A DNA stretch of 64,000 nt from Emiliania huxleyi CCMP1516 (GCF_000372725.1 NW_005201192.1:622378-686377); one strand, 5' to 3'. Shown: positions 41,131-52,122, numbered from the stretch's first letter. Notes: a model not told the origin generated them from the sequence alone. Translations and numbers: made by a program.

Positions 41131-41725
41131 TAGGTAGGTAGAAAGGTGAAGAACAGCCAGGCTCGGACTGGACACCAACGCGGTGATGGGTATCCTTAGA
41201 AAAAAACTCGGGGAGTCCTCCGGAGTATCTAGATAGGGACCACAGTGGGTTGCGGGCATTAAGAAACCTTACCATTAAGAAACCACGCCGAGCGATTTTC
41301 GCAAAAATCTAAGAAACCACGGCGCGCCGCAGGCGCGGCCCCGAGAAAAGGTCAGACACGAGTGTGAACGGGAGCCCCAGCTCAAATTTTCTCTTCGCCT
41401 GCGGCGCGCGCACTTGACCACTTGTCACTTTTTCCAAGTCTGCGGTGTTCTGAGTGGAGTGGATGGAGGCGTGTGTGCGTCTTCCTACTTCCCGTCATCC
41501 AGAGAGCCGACTCGGCGGCAGACTCTGGCATCGCCCTCGCGGACCGCAGCTTACCCCTCTTAGCTCTTACCTAAAAATCCTTCGGGCCGGCTCTGGCTTG
41601 AGTGCCGGCCGGAAGAAACCACGGCATGGGGTGGGTGAGGGGTGAGGAAAGGCTTAGAAACGGCGGCGCCACAGCGGCACTCTCTTGACCAGAGCCTCTA
41701 TCGCCAGCCAGGTATATACGTGTAT
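41131..41725. other. intergenic
   Basis: Contains TAAGAAACC repeated three times (about 41262-41325). Upstream region of the next gene. No gene seen. Confidence 0.5.
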
Positions 41726-43303
41726 ATGGGCGTCTGCGCCCTCGTCCACCTCCCCGGTGCCCGCGAGGCGGCGCTCTCGGCGCGGCTGAGCGCCATCGGC
41801 TGCACTCGCGCCGGCCGCTGGCGCACGCACTGCCTCTACTTCAAGCCGAAGGTGGCGGCGGCAGCGCCGTCCGCCGACGCCGCTGAGATCGCGCCGACGC
41901 CGCCGCTCGAGCCGCCGCTCGAGGAGGTGTGCGTCCTCCATTACTCCGAGAGGCCAGAGGTGTACTTTGTCTGCCGCGCCGGCACGGTGCAGGAGAGGCT
42001 CGGCGACCTTGCCGGCGTCGAGGCGTGCACCCTCGGCGAGAGCACGCTCGGCGAGACCCACTCGCAGCGGCTGCGCATCACGGCCGAGGGCGCCGAGTTC
42101 CGCTTCGGCGACTTCATCGTGCGGCTCGGCGGCCTCTTCCTCAACGCGAGCGTCGGCGGGACGGTGGTCGAGGCGGAGTACTTGCCGTGCTCGCGCGCCG
42201 GCTGTGGCGAAGCCGTGCTCAAGGACTTTGTGGCGCTCCTCCTCGAGGGCGAGGCGGCCGGCTTCGTGGCGGGCGAGGCGCCGCGGGCGGCGGGGCTGCC
42301 GCGGCGCTTCGGGCGCGGGCACGCGGCGCTGCAGTTCGTGCGGCTGCTGCGCGGCTCGCGCCTGGTCCAGCTCTCTTCCGACGGCGGCGAGGCGGAGGCC
42401 GAGCTCGGACGGCGGTACGCAGCGAGCCAGCAGGCGAGGAAGCGGCTCGTCGAGGAGGAGGCGTTGCGCGTCCAAGGGGAGAGGAGGGCGGTCCGGGTGC
42501 TCGTCGCCGGCCCGCCGGCGGCTGCGCGACGCGTGCTGCTGCTGCACGGCTACGGCAGCAAGCCGGAGACTTGGGCGATCGTCGGCGCCCTCGACCGGCT
42601 CGCCGAGCGGGGTGTGAGGGCCGTGGCGCCGGAGCTGCCCGAGATCAGCGAGCGGGCGGTCGGCGCGGAGGCGGCGGCGGAGACCTCCGACCGGCGAACC
42701 TTTGTGGCGCGGCTGCTCGAGGCGCTCGGCTGGGGCGACAGGAAAGTCGCCATCGTCGCGGCGTCGGCCGGCGGCAGCTTTGCGACGCCGTACGTGCTCG
42801 CGCCCGCCACCCACCGCAACGTCTCCTGCTACCTCTCGCTCGCCGCGCAGCTGGACCGCTCTGGCGACGTCGCGCCGAGGAAGAGTCGCCCTCCGACGCT
42901 GCTCGTGTGGGGGGCGCTCGACAACGCCTTCCCGTCCGAATGCCTCGCGGCCCAGCAGCAGTACCGATTCTTTGCGTTCGGAGACGTCCGAAACGCGCGA
43001 GAGGACCCCCGCCGGTCACAGTGGGTAGTGCTGCCGGGCGCGCCGCACGCTGTCCACGTCGCTTCGCCCGAGAGGTTTTGCAGCATGCTGCTGCAGCTCG
43101 TGCTCGGCACGAAATCGGAGAGGGAGAAGGTGACGGTCACCGCCGAGTGGGGGGATGTGGTCGCCACCGTGGTGCCAGCCGGGGGCGAGGCGGAGTCAAG
43201 GAGCGCAGTTCGCGGCACGGTGGTGGCGTCCCCGGCAGGCGGCGAGGCAGGGTCAGGCGGAAGTGTAGCTCAGCGTGGCACCAAAAGGGAGCGGGTCTCG
43301 TAG
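41726..43303 (+). CDS. MED20: Mediator subunit 20 fused to an alpha/beta hydrolase (ABHD14-like)
   Basis: One open frame of 525 residues. The ATG at 41726 gives MGVCALVHLPGAREAALSAR, matching the MED20 start. FRFGDFIVRLGGLFLNASVG, VVEAEYLPC and ALQFVRLLRG then follow the TBP-like MED20 fold (about residues 1-235). After a helical linker (SQQARKRLVEEEALRVQGER) a complete alpha/beta hydrolase begins: LLLHGYGSKPETWAIVG (oxyanion HG), nucleophile elbow VAIVAASAGGSFA with Ser in ASAGG, acid in LLVWGALDNAFP, and His in LPGAPHAVHV. This resembles ABHD14. The Mediator head part acts in the nucleus. The hydrolase substrate is unknown. An in-frame intron cannot be excluded, but no stop separates the halves. 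Confidence 0.85.
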   Translation: MGVCALVHLPGAREAALSARLSAIGCTRAGRWRTHCLYFKPKVAAAAPSADAAEIAPTPPLEPPLEEVCVLHYSERPEVYFVCRAGTVQERLGDLAGVEACTLGESTLGETHSQRLRITAEGAEFRFGDFIVRLGGLFLNASVGGTVVEAEYLPCSRAGCGEAVLKDFVALLLEGEAAGFVAGEAPRAAGLPRRFGRGHAALQFVRLLRGSRLVQLSSDGGEAEAELGRRYAASQQARKRLVEEEALRVQGERRAVRVLVAGPPAAARRVLLLHGYGSKPETWAIVGALDRLAERGVRAVAPELPEISERAVGAEAAAETSDRRTFVARLLEALGWGDRKVAIVAASAGGSFATPYVLAPATHRNVSCYLSLAAQLDRSGDVAPRKSRPPTLLVWGALDNAFPSECLAAQQQYRFFAFGDVRNAREDPRRSQWVVLPGAPHAVHVASPERFCSMLLQLVLGTKSEREKVTVTAEWGDVVATVVPAGGEAESRSAVRGTVVASPAGGEAGSGGSVAQRGTKRERVS

Positions 43304-43642
43304 AGCCGTACCGCGTACTGACGTAAGTTGTTCTTGTAGTTTCGAACTTTTAAGGAATATTTCTAACACTGGGACGTGCAGCACTGTGACCACTGAGAGT
43401 CTGAGTCTGAGACTGACCAGTTTGAGCACTGACCACACAGATCACAGTGTCGAGCCAGGCCGCAGGCGGAATTTTATGCGTGACGGGACGTACATGTCGG
43501 TTCGAGACGAGAGATCAGAGATCGAATCAGGAGCATGGTGGCAGCAGCTAGCAGGGACACCCGAGGGGCAACGTGGACCGCGACGGCGCTAAGTGCTTAC
43601 CTCCGTGTCGGGAGACGGCCCCGCTCCCCGGCTAGTAGCCGA
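43304..43642. other. spacer between convergent genes
   Basis: Contains GAGTCTGAGTCTGAGACTGACC-like runs. No gene seen. Confidence 0.5.
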
Positions 43643-46498
43643 CTAGTAGCACGGCAGCCCAGGGACGCACGACGCACCTCGAAAGGTGGTGTTGTACAGG
43701 GCAGCCCGCTGCCGCGAGAGCTCGAGGATCACGCTCCGGTCGGCGGTCGTGCGCGACTGCTCAAAGAGCGCGCGCCGCTCCGCGATGCGCCTCGCGCACG
43801 CTTCGTCGCACTCTGCCGCACTACTGGCGCGCGGCATGGAGGGAGCGAGCAGCGCGCACGAGAGGAGCGCAGCCGTCGTCGAAGTGGCGTCCCTCCGGCT
43901 CGCACGCGGCGGCGGCTCGTCGAGGCTGAGCCGAGGAGGCGGCGATCGCGGCCCTCCTCCTCGCGCCGGCGGCGGCTTCGGGGCGGGCAAAAGGCCGTGG
44001 AAGAGGGAGAGGAGTCCCACGGCGGCGAACGCGGGCTTGGCCCAAGGCTGCCTCTGCCACGGCTCGCGCCCCTCCCCGCTCCCCTCTGGCGGTCCCTCCC
44101 CGCATGCCCGCTGCGACGCTCCGCCGCACTCCGCTGCCCACAGGGGCCTGGAGGGGAGGGCGGCGGCGGCGGCGGCGGCGAGCGCGCTGCGGCGGGGCGG
44201 TGCAGCCCGGAAGGCGCCGCCGCGAAGCCTCTTCAGCCGCGCGGCGTTGCGCTTCGCGAGGAGCTCCTGCGCCGCGCTCCTCTCCCCCTCGCTCATGCTC
44301 TCCCAGTTGGCGATGTAGCGGAGCTGCCCCGACTCGCCCACGACGACGGGGCCGAACGCCTCGAGCCGCGCCGCCTCGCCGCCCACCTTGAGGTGGCGAG
44401 CCGCGGCCTCCGCCTCGCAGGGCAGCGCTGGCGTTTCCGATGAAGGCGCTGGCGTCTCGTCCTCTGCGCCGCCGCCGCCGGCCGCCGCCGGCCGTGCCGG
44501 CCGCCGCTCGAGGACGACGCCGCACTCGAGGTGAGGCGTGTACGGGAACTGGTCGAAGGCGGCGAGCCGCGTGAGGGTGTGCGTCGCACTCAGCTGCGCG
44601 AGGTCGCGCGCCAGCGTCTCCGGGTTGCAGGAGACGTACACGACGCGCGCGAAGGTTGCGGCGAGGGCGCGGCTCGTCTGGTCGAGTCCGGCGCGGGGCG
44701 GGTCGACGAGCAGCATGTGCCACCTTTCATTCACAACCGGACGAACTAGTTCATCGAGTTACGCGAACCGACCAGGAGGGGGAGGAGGGGGCACAGGCTT
44801 CTGTCTTACGATGCGAGCTCGACGCCGGCCTCGTCCAGCCGGCGGAAGGGGCGCCCCCCGGCGAGCGCCTCGACAAACTCCTCGGCAGACAGACGCGCGA
44901 CGCGCGTGTTTGAGACGCCGTTAGCCTGCGGGGAGAGGGGCGGGGAGAGGGGCGGGGAGAGGGGCGGGGGAGAGGGGCGGGGGAGAGGGGTGGGGGAGAG
45001 GGGGCGGGGGAGAGGGGGTGGGGGAGAGGGGGCGGGGAGGGTGAGGCGGGGAGGCGGGGAGGCGGGGTGGCGGGGAGGGTGGGAAGGAGGGGCTTGCAGG
45101 CCTTGAGGTTCGCCTCGGCGAGGGCGACAGATGCCTTCGAGATCTCCGTCGCGACGACCCGCCTGCGGGACATGCCTCGCGTCGCGGACATGGACATGCC
45201 CAGCCTTCGGGAGACCCCGCGCCGCGGCGACGCGCCGAAAGTTTGGCGCGAGCGCGACCGTGAAGCAGCCGTTGCCGCAGTAGAGCTCGCAGAGGTCGGA
45301 GCCTAATCGCACGCGTCGAGGCCGTGTCCCGCACCTGTCCGGCCGTCGCCGCAGTCGAGCTCGCTCCGGGAGCCGTCGAGCCCGCGCGTCGCGTCAACCG
45401 CCCACCCCAGCATGGCGCTGCACACCTGCGCGTTTGGCTGCGTGAAGGCCCCTTCGGTCTGCAAGTAGACGCACTCGCCGCGGCCCGGCACCGACAGCCG
45501 CTCCTCCACCGTCTCGCACCCGATCACTACCTTGACCTGAGTAAAGCGGGGAACTTAAATTTCCTCCATTGTCTCACGCCAGCGGACGACGCACGTCACT
45601 ACCTTGCGCGACCGGCCGACGACGCACACGCCCAGCGCCTCCGCCAGCTCCCTCGCCGCCGCCTCCCACGCGCCTCCGCCGATTGGCCGGTTGTACGTGA
45701 CCGTGACCAGCGCGTCGCCCGTGGAGGTCGTGAGGAGGCGCACGTCGTTCAGCTTGTCGCGCAGCTCCTCGCTCGCCTAGTCGACGCGCACCAGCCCTCA
45801 CGTACGGAGCTCGTCGTCGTCCCGGCTGGGCACAGCTCCGCCCTCGCCGCCAGCCCCTCGATCAGCGGGCCCATCAGCTCGCTGAGCCTCGGAGAGCCCA
45901 TCGGGTACGTCCTCACCTGTCGACACACCGCCGGCTGTGACGACGCCGTGCACAGCCCTTCGGGGTCGAGCCGAGGCGCGAGGGAGCGAGGCACTGAGCC
46001 CAGGCAGTGTGCCGAGGGTCGGTGCTGTGCCGAGGGTCTGGGAACCTCGTGAGGCGTGCGCGAGTCTCCTCGGTTGAACATGACGTAGTGCAGCCCCGCG
46101 CCCTCTCGCCAGATCTGGAAGGAGGCGCGCATGCGAAAGTTCGTCCGAGCCGACTCGAACACCTCGATCGCGGGCAGCTCCGTCGTCTGCGGCTCGGAAG
46201 CCGACGATGACCCGGCGGCGACAGCGCCGGTGACGAGCTGCACCATGCTCGCCACCTTGCTGGACAGCAGCTTATCGTACTGCTCCGGATGGCACGCGGC
46301 AATCTCCGGCACGCCGCTATCGCTGCGCTGCAGCACTCGCGGCGGCCGTGGGACCGCTGCGGGGCCTCGCCGGCGGCTGCGCCGGGCCAGCATCGACAGC
46401 GACGCAAAGCGACAACCGGCCCACAGCCTGTGCTGCGGCAGCGAGAGGCCCAAGGCTGGCTGCTTCAGGCCGAACATGAGAAGCAGCGTTAGGGTCAT
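43643..46498 (-). CDS. TRM2: tRNA (uracil-5-)-methyltransferase, TrmA/Trm2 type, with C-terminal extension
   Basis: Makes m5U54 in the T-loop of tRNA. Successive exons read PEQYDKLLSSKVASM, NFRMRASFQIWREGAGLHYV, TYPMGSPRLSELMGPLIEGL, RLLTTSTGDALVTVTYNRP, GAFTQPNAQVCSAMLGWAVD, CELYCGNGCFTVALAPNF, RVVATEISKASVALAEANL, the catalytic-type VSCNPETLARDL and FDQFPYTPHLECGVVLE. This is E. coli TrmA order. At least two introns are GC-AG (45163-45235, and one from about 45107 to 44935 filled with GGGGAGAGG repeats). After the usual TrmA end the frame continues about 240 residues. These hold an IANWESMSEGERSAAQELLAKR helix motif and a tail whose hydrophobic stretch and AECDEACARR...CVPGLPCY end look like a lumen protein. 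The start (46498) gives a hydrophobic-basic leader, perhaps organellar. Confidence 0.88.
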
Positions 46499-46786
46499 GC
46501 GTGGCGGCAGCGTGGTGGTGGTGCTGCTGCTGCTTCCACGAGCCGCCCAGCGGCGCGACCGCGCTCTCGCGCTCTTCCGCGCCGCCGCCGCGCTCAGCCG
46601 TGGCTCGGGGCCGGGAAAGAAGAATTCCTCTGCGGCCCTGGATGTGCGGTTAATGACTGCAGTCCAAGTGCTCCAAGTGCATCCAAGTGCATCCAAAATA
46701 GTTTACCTTCTAACCCTATAAGTCTCACCGCCACCAGTTTCCGACCGTCCCACCGATTCGGTCGTTTGCACCACCAGCTCCGCCCA
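46499..46786. promoter_or_regulatory. divergent intergenic region
   Basis: Separates two divergently transcribed genes and must hold both promoters. It contains three CCAAGTGC(AT) units (about 46665-46695). A similar CCAAGTGCTCCAAG block occurs inverted near 56650. No motif is proven. Confidence 0.35.
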
Positions 46787-48188
46787 ATGGCCAAGCGACG
46801 GCTGAACCCGGACGAGATTCGAGCAGCCGTGGAGGCGGGACCGCCCCCCCACTCAGTCAACTACGAGACCGACAAAAAATGGCATGCCGAGCAGAATCGC
46901 TGGCTTGCCAAATGGACCGAACGCCGGCTCCCCCCCGACAGCGGCGACAGCGGGAGCAGCCGGCGGGACCAGTGGCGCGATCGAAAGCAGCAGCATGCAC
47001 GGCTGCTGCGGGCGGCGGAGAAGGAGCCATCTGCCTCCCTGAAGCGCCAGCGCAAGGCCGCAGCGACACCTGCCGTGACACATAGCGGCCGTGTGCACGC
47101 TGGCCCGCCACGGCTCAAGAGGCCAAAGCCGCCGCCGGAAGGTGGCGACCAGCAGGCGTACGAGCTCGCCATGGGCATGTATGGTATTGCTCGCGACACC
47201 AGGCGCAAGATGTCGAGGCGGACCAAGAGCGAAGACGCCGAGCGCAAGAGGGATGCGCGAGCGATCACGGCGATGATGGCAAGTGCGAGCATTGGTTCGG
47301 CGACTACACAGAGCGCCGCTGCTGGAGCTGCCGGCGCCACCTCCAGCCAGATGGTTCCTGAAGCAGGCATGCCGGGGGTGGCTTTGCCTCCCATCCCTCC
47401 CCGCCCCACCCACCATCACCACACAAGGCTTCCCCGTGGTAGGGCTGCAGGCAGTCAAGGCCGCCAAGGAGCGAATGGAGAGGGAGCGCGAGCGGTCGCA
47501 GCGGCGGCGTGACGTGGCCAAGCTCACGGTGACAAGCTATTATGAGGAGCGCATGCGGATTCGGCGGCTCGATGAGCAGGTGGCGCTGCTCAAGGCCGTC
47601 GATGAGGCGCTGCGAGATTCTGACTATTGGCGGACCACTGGCTTCTTTAGCAGCGTGCGAGGGGATAACTACTATGACCATTGGCTGTGCCTCGCAATCA
47701 AGGAGTGGGCCGCTTCGCATGAGCCAGATGGCTCCCAGCAGTGGGAAAGCGCACTGATGGCGGTGGCGGTCGAGTCCGCTACACGACGCGGCTGTGGGAC
47801 TGGAGCATCAGCCACCGGGTTTCGGCGCATCGGTGCACTGGCCACGCTGCGGTGGCTGCTGCCCAGCCTGAGCTTCAAGCCCATACCCGGCTCACTTGAC
47901 CCTGACCCTGTCTTGGGCGTGCAGCAACGCGCTGCAGCAGGCTACTGCGTGTGCGGATGCGTCCTGGAGCCTTTTGAGCCGCTCTCTCAGGAGGATCTCG
48001 CGCTTGGCGGCCCACCCACGGACGAGTGCAACACACCCGCCAGCGGACTGGTGCCCTTTTGCAGAGTGCACGGCCGGCGTAAACGTTACAGGCTACCGGA
48101 TAGATTGATCCAGAAGATGCAAGAGTACAATGTGGCACGGCAAAGACGGCAAGACCTGAGCATGTTTGGTGTGTTGCCGCAATTTTAA
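46787..48188 (+). CDS. hypothetical protein, basic, unknown (two frames, likely one gene)
   Basis: The first frame (ATG 46787) opens MAKRRLNPDEIRAAVEAGPP and is rich in Lys/Arg with helices (KKWHAEQNRWLAKWTERR). A second frame takes over near 47420 with KAAKERMERERERSQRRRD, LTVTSYYEERMRIRRLDEQV, DNYYDHWLCLAIKEWA and a Cys-containing end (YCVCGCVLEPFE, CRVHGRRKRYRLPDRLIQ). An intron near 47400-47440 or a phase change joins them. Codon use is less GC-biased than in housekeeping genes here, and the following DNA is mobile, so an element-borne gene is likely. No family recognised. Confidence 0.45.
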
Positions 48189-48234
48189 CGAGGGCCTTTT
48201 CTTTGTGCAAAATTCAGTAGAAAAGTTCTTTTTA

Positions 48235-48554
48235 CGAATCTGATCTGGCCTCCAAGCGGTGGCGACCACGTGCCTGAGGACTGGGTTGGAGATGGCACGT
48301 TGGATAGCAATCGCGATGGAGATTATCTTGGCATGCCATACCTCACCAGCTTCTGCACGGCGTGCAAACGAATCCGTTCTGATGAGCCTTTCCTTTCGCA
48401 TGTGGCCAGAGACCCTGACCTGCGAGTTTGCATGTGCATGAAAGTCTCAACCACAGTGAGCGTGAGGCTGTGCGTGGCTGTCGGAGACTCCGTGCGGCTG
48501 CGCGATGCGCTTTGCCAGCACTGTCGAAAGTCGGATCCGGTGGAGGATCAGTGA
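48235..48554 (+). CDS. short Cys-rich ORF fragment, unknown
   Basis: Reads VGDGTLDSNRDGDYLGMPYL, then FCTACKRIRSDEPF, CMCMKV and LCQHCRKSDPVEDQ before a stop. The paired cysteines suggest a zinc-binding module. It begins without its own clear start, about 50 bp after the previous gene, so it may be a further exon of it. Confidence 0.3.
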
Positions 48555-49214
48555 GTTACCCGCTTACGTGAAGAAACATAACGGCCAGAGAAAAGGCAAC
48601 ACGCCGCAGGTCCACACTAGTCTATTGCAAAAGTTTATTAGCAGGACCCCCCTACCGCCGCCCAGTACGTGCTCCGCAGCTGAGCCCACGCACCCCACAG
48701 TAGCTCAGGGACACAATAAGCTCGCATACAAGTGCTGGTTGGTACGCACAGCTCGACGCGTACTCGAATGCTGCCACTGTCATTCTAGCCGGCGAGCGGC
48801 GGCGTCACAGCGTCGACTCTCGCATCGCGATGAGACGCACTGCTTGCCCAGACGCGCGCCTTGGCGCGCTCCTGTGGTGCAGGAGGAAGGCCAGCGCTCG
48901 TGCTGCGCAGGCCCGGCCGTCTGGTTGAAGGGAGCAGCAGCTGGCGCTCAACAGCAGCGCTGGCGAGCGGCGCAGCCACACCACTCTCCCGCCAAGACAC
49001 GTGTCATTTCGCGCCAAGATTTGGCGCCAAAATGGCACTTTAGTGTCCACCTAGCCACGTGGTCGCGGCCTGAAGCTCCAAGCTTCTGGGAGTGAGGTCC
49101 CACATCACAGACAGGGCTCCATTTGAGTGCAGGCGGCACCCTTCCGATCGTTCGCCGCGATATACGAAACCGGCATGTTGTTAAATAACTTTTGGAATAG
49201 AAGGTAGTTTTTTA
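48555..49214. other. intergenic
   Basis: Contains a TTTGGCGCCAAAATGG palindromic spot near 49020. Otherwise nothing I can assign. Confidence 0.45.
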
Positions 49215-49440
49215 CTGGCTGCTGACCGTGCCATGCTGCATAGCTCGCGGCCTAAGTATCCAGCATTCAGTGACGACCTGATCGTACGGCCAGTAGGAAG
49301 GTGTCCTTCCATCGTGTGCACGCTTCTGACGCAATGCGCGTCACAAACCTCGGATTGGCTGCTGGCACTCTCGAGGCCATGCCTACACAGCCTCGCGCGC
49401 ATGGGCAGTCAAGAGGGACCACGCACCTTCTTGAGCACTT
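49215..49440. repeat. dispersed repeat family C, partial copy 3
   Basis: Follows 26125-26360 from CTGCTGACCGTGCCATGCTG to GAGGGACCACGCACCTTCT, then breaks off at the next element. Confidence 0.9.
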
Positions 49441-49464
49441 GAGCACCGGATAGGGTCGATTCCG

Positions 49465-50337
49465 CATGGTAACTGGTTGGGTAGTAGTCTAAGTTCTGAG
49501 CCTCGCGGCTTAACGGGTCTAAGTGTGGCTAGCCACGCTGGAGTGCTTACGCGGTCTAAGATCAGCGGGAGCCTCTTACACCGGCTAAGTCGGCCATGGC
49601 ACGCGATATACGGCGCTCGCGCCCAAATTTTCTTCGCCTGCGCGGCGGGCGATCGATCCTCCTCATGCTCAGCAATCGCCGCCTCAGCATCCTCCTCTTC
49701 CGATTCTCGTTGCTGCTTCTTGAGCGCACTTCGGCGACATCTAGCCAAATAGTTCTCACAAATAGCCTCAAGCTCAAACAAACGCATGTCAGAGAAGCCT
49801 GTGTATGCTGGTCCTCTTTGAACGATCCGCGCGTGAGGTAGCATAGGGCCTTGTTGGCAGCAGCCAGCTTGTTGCGCTGCTTCGTTGCGATGAGCTGATT
49901 GGGATCGCAGAAGTGCATGCCAAGCACCGCCACGATCTTGAAGCAGAACACATCGCAACCGCATCGTCCGCACTGCCATCGGCATGCCGCGCCCGCCGCT
50001 TCGCCGCAGCCGCCTTAAGGCACGCATAGCGGCAGCACATGGTACGGTGCGCGTACTTGAGCAGGCGTTGCGCGCCGCAAGTAGCGCACTGGCCCTGGGA
50101 GACGGCGATATGGCGTCGTGCGCGGCATACGCTGGTCGGGACCGCGTCCAGGTATTTTTCGGGTAAACCTGGACTTTTGCAGGTTTTACCCGGAGTTGGC
50201 CTCGTGTCGTCTAAGTTCATGGCCCCCGGCCTTCCAGCGTCTAAGTCTGAGCCCGGCTCCGTGCGGGGGCTAAGTTGAGCGCTCGCTCGCTGCAGAGGCT
50301 AAGTGTAGAGCGACCCTCTAGCCCTACTACCCAACCA
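49465..50337 (-). mobile_element. ~870-bp element with CTAAG-unit ends enclosing Cys/Lys-rich frames
   Basis: GCATGGTAACTGGTTGGGTAGTAG at the left is mirrored by CTACTACCCAACCATTGCATGG at the right (shared 14-bp core TGGTTGGGTAGTAG). Inside each end are three to four units of about 30 bp starting TCTAAG or GCTAAG, in the same direction at both ends. Between them, minus-strand frames (about 50220 to 49600) hold QGQCATCGAQRLLKYAHRTM, LGMHFCDPNQLIATKQRNKL and MRLFELEAICENYLARC in different phases, so introns or decay are present. No transposase family is recognised. Confidence 0.55.
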
Positions 50338-50463
50338 TTGCATGGTACGGGACCCCTCGATCGTCTCGCCCTCCCTCACTGGTGTGTTCATTGGGGGGGG
50401 TCATAACAAACACGGTACAGGATCGAGGTGCACGCTGCCAACGCAGTGTCGTCCCCCCTCTCC

Positions 50464-50767
50464 CCGACGGCAGTGACTCTCTGTGTGTCAGGGATAGTCA
50501 GGGCTGTCCATCAGAGCTCCAGTAAGCTCGGAGACACCCCATTAGCGCGGCTCGACCTCTTTGAGTCACTGCCTTCCCGGCGGGTTGGCTCGAGGCTGTA
50601 GAGCCTCTACAAACAAACTCTGCAGCAAAATCGCGCTCTACATCGCTCTACAACGCACCCGCATCGTCCCGCGGCGGATGTAGAGCTGTAGAGCTCTACA
50701 GCGCTCCAGAGCGCTCTACATCTCTACATCTCTACAGCGCTCTACACCCTACATCCTCTACATCCTC
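50464..50767. mobile_element. half-copy of the TGTAGAGC foldback element
   Basis: The reverse complement of this stretch matches one arm plus the adjacent 140 bp of the element at 38655-39547, including GGCAGTGACTC and CATCAGAGCTCCAGTAAGCTC. It abuts family C directly. Confidence 0.85.
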
Positions 50768-51465
50768 ACATGCATAGCTCGCGGCCTTAGTATCCAGCAT
50801 TCAGTGACGACCTGATCGTACGGCCAGTAGGAAGGTGTCCTTCCAGCTGCGTGCACGCTTCTGACGCAATGCGTGTCGCCTCGGATTGGCTGCTGGCACT
50901 CTCGAGGCTATGCCTACGCAGCCTCGCGCGCATGGGCAGTCAAGAGGGACCATGCACCTTCTCAGGACAGCGCCGGTGCCTCTCTCTGGACCGGCAAACT
51001 TGGTGGTCACTCTCGTGTCACCAATGTGGGACCAGTGCGGCATCGCGCCATCGACAGCTCTGAACTGCGCCTCACCACTGACCGGGAAGGCCGCCAAGGG
51101 GCCAGCACAGGTCGCACATTGTGGCAGCAGTCAGCTGTGCATGGCTGATAGCTAGAGCAGCAGCGTCAGGGTCGCAGGGTCGGATCGTGTCAAGCCTCTC
51201 GCCCGGCCGGCCGCGTGTAGTATGTCGGCGGTCACGGTACGTCGTACGACCGATCAGGTTAGTGTTTTCTTATGTGGTTAGAGGGTCTATCTGTATGTAC
51301 TCCTCGGAGATCTCTCCAAATCTGCCTTCTGTTAGACCGGGTTAGATCGGGAAGTCGGTAGTATGAGCGACTGTGAGCGCCGGGGCCCCGTTTCCGCACT
51401 GCGGCGCGGCGCACGGTGCCCCCGTCCGGGGGCCCCCGCCTCCCCCCTAGCCTCCCCCCAGAGAG
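50768..51465. repeat. dispersed repeats C then B, copy 2
   Basis: 50768-51218 is near-identical to 26168-26615 (family C) and runs straight into family B (51219-51465). This shows that C and B travel together. Confidence 0.9.
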
Positions 51466-51469
51466 CAGA

Positions 51470-51930
51470 TCTCCATGGCGGCGGTGTGGCCCGGGCGACG
51501 CCGACAACATCAACAAGCAGGCGCGCAAGATGCGTACCAACTGGGTCAACTCCCCTGAGCGTGCCAATTGGGTCAAGAACAAGCAAACAAACGGCAACGG
51601 CTTCTTACGCTCGGCCACTGTGGGGGTGCCCGCGCCGCCTACCTTGAGCACTTGAGGCCCGCAGGCGCATTTTGTATACCGAGGCGGTGCCCGGTGCCGA
51701 ACCTGTCGGACCTTAAGACAGCATTGTAGATCCCTGGGCGAGGGTGGTGGCGTCCCCGTCGGGTCAGGGCTGAGGCGGGGGAGGCCAACCCGATCTCTCC
51801 GGCGTCCCGGGAGCGTGATTGACACCTCCCCCTGCGCCAACAGCCCCGTGGAGGGAGTGTTCATTGGGGGGGATCCTATAGTTCCGAGATTGTTATAGTT
51901 CCGCGGACGGGCCCCTCCACCCTTCACGTA
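51470..51930 (+). mobile_element. LINE-like 3'-terminal fragment
   Basis: Reads GDADNINKQARKMRTNWVNS, corresponding to GDAGNINKQARNARADWVKS in the element at 61436-63190, followed by non-coding DNA. It ends in CCCTCCACCCTTCACGTACG, the same 3' tail as that element (inverted there at 61436-61475). Confidence 0.8.
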
Positions 51931-51934
51931 CGGA

Positions 51935-52062
51935 TCTTGTAAAGAAAGGAAACAGCCAAAAAAGGGAGGATGGGAGGACGGGCCGCCACCACACAGGGAT
52001 TTTAAGGAGATAAGTGCGGTGCTATCCTTCGCCCACCCTCGGGCGTCTACCTCTTCCTAGGT
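51935..52062. mobile_element. second copy of the ~140-bp SINE-like element
   Basis: Matches 15392-15530 from the AAAGAAAGGAAACAG start through CCACCACACAGGGATTTTAA to CTCTTCCTAG. It is inserted at the very end of the LINE-like 3' tail. Confidence 0.8.
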
Positions 52063-52122
52063 GCGCAGTTACTCGTTTTCCGAAAGGGACTGGGCTCGTT
52101 CGGCGCGGGCGGCCGAGTAGAC

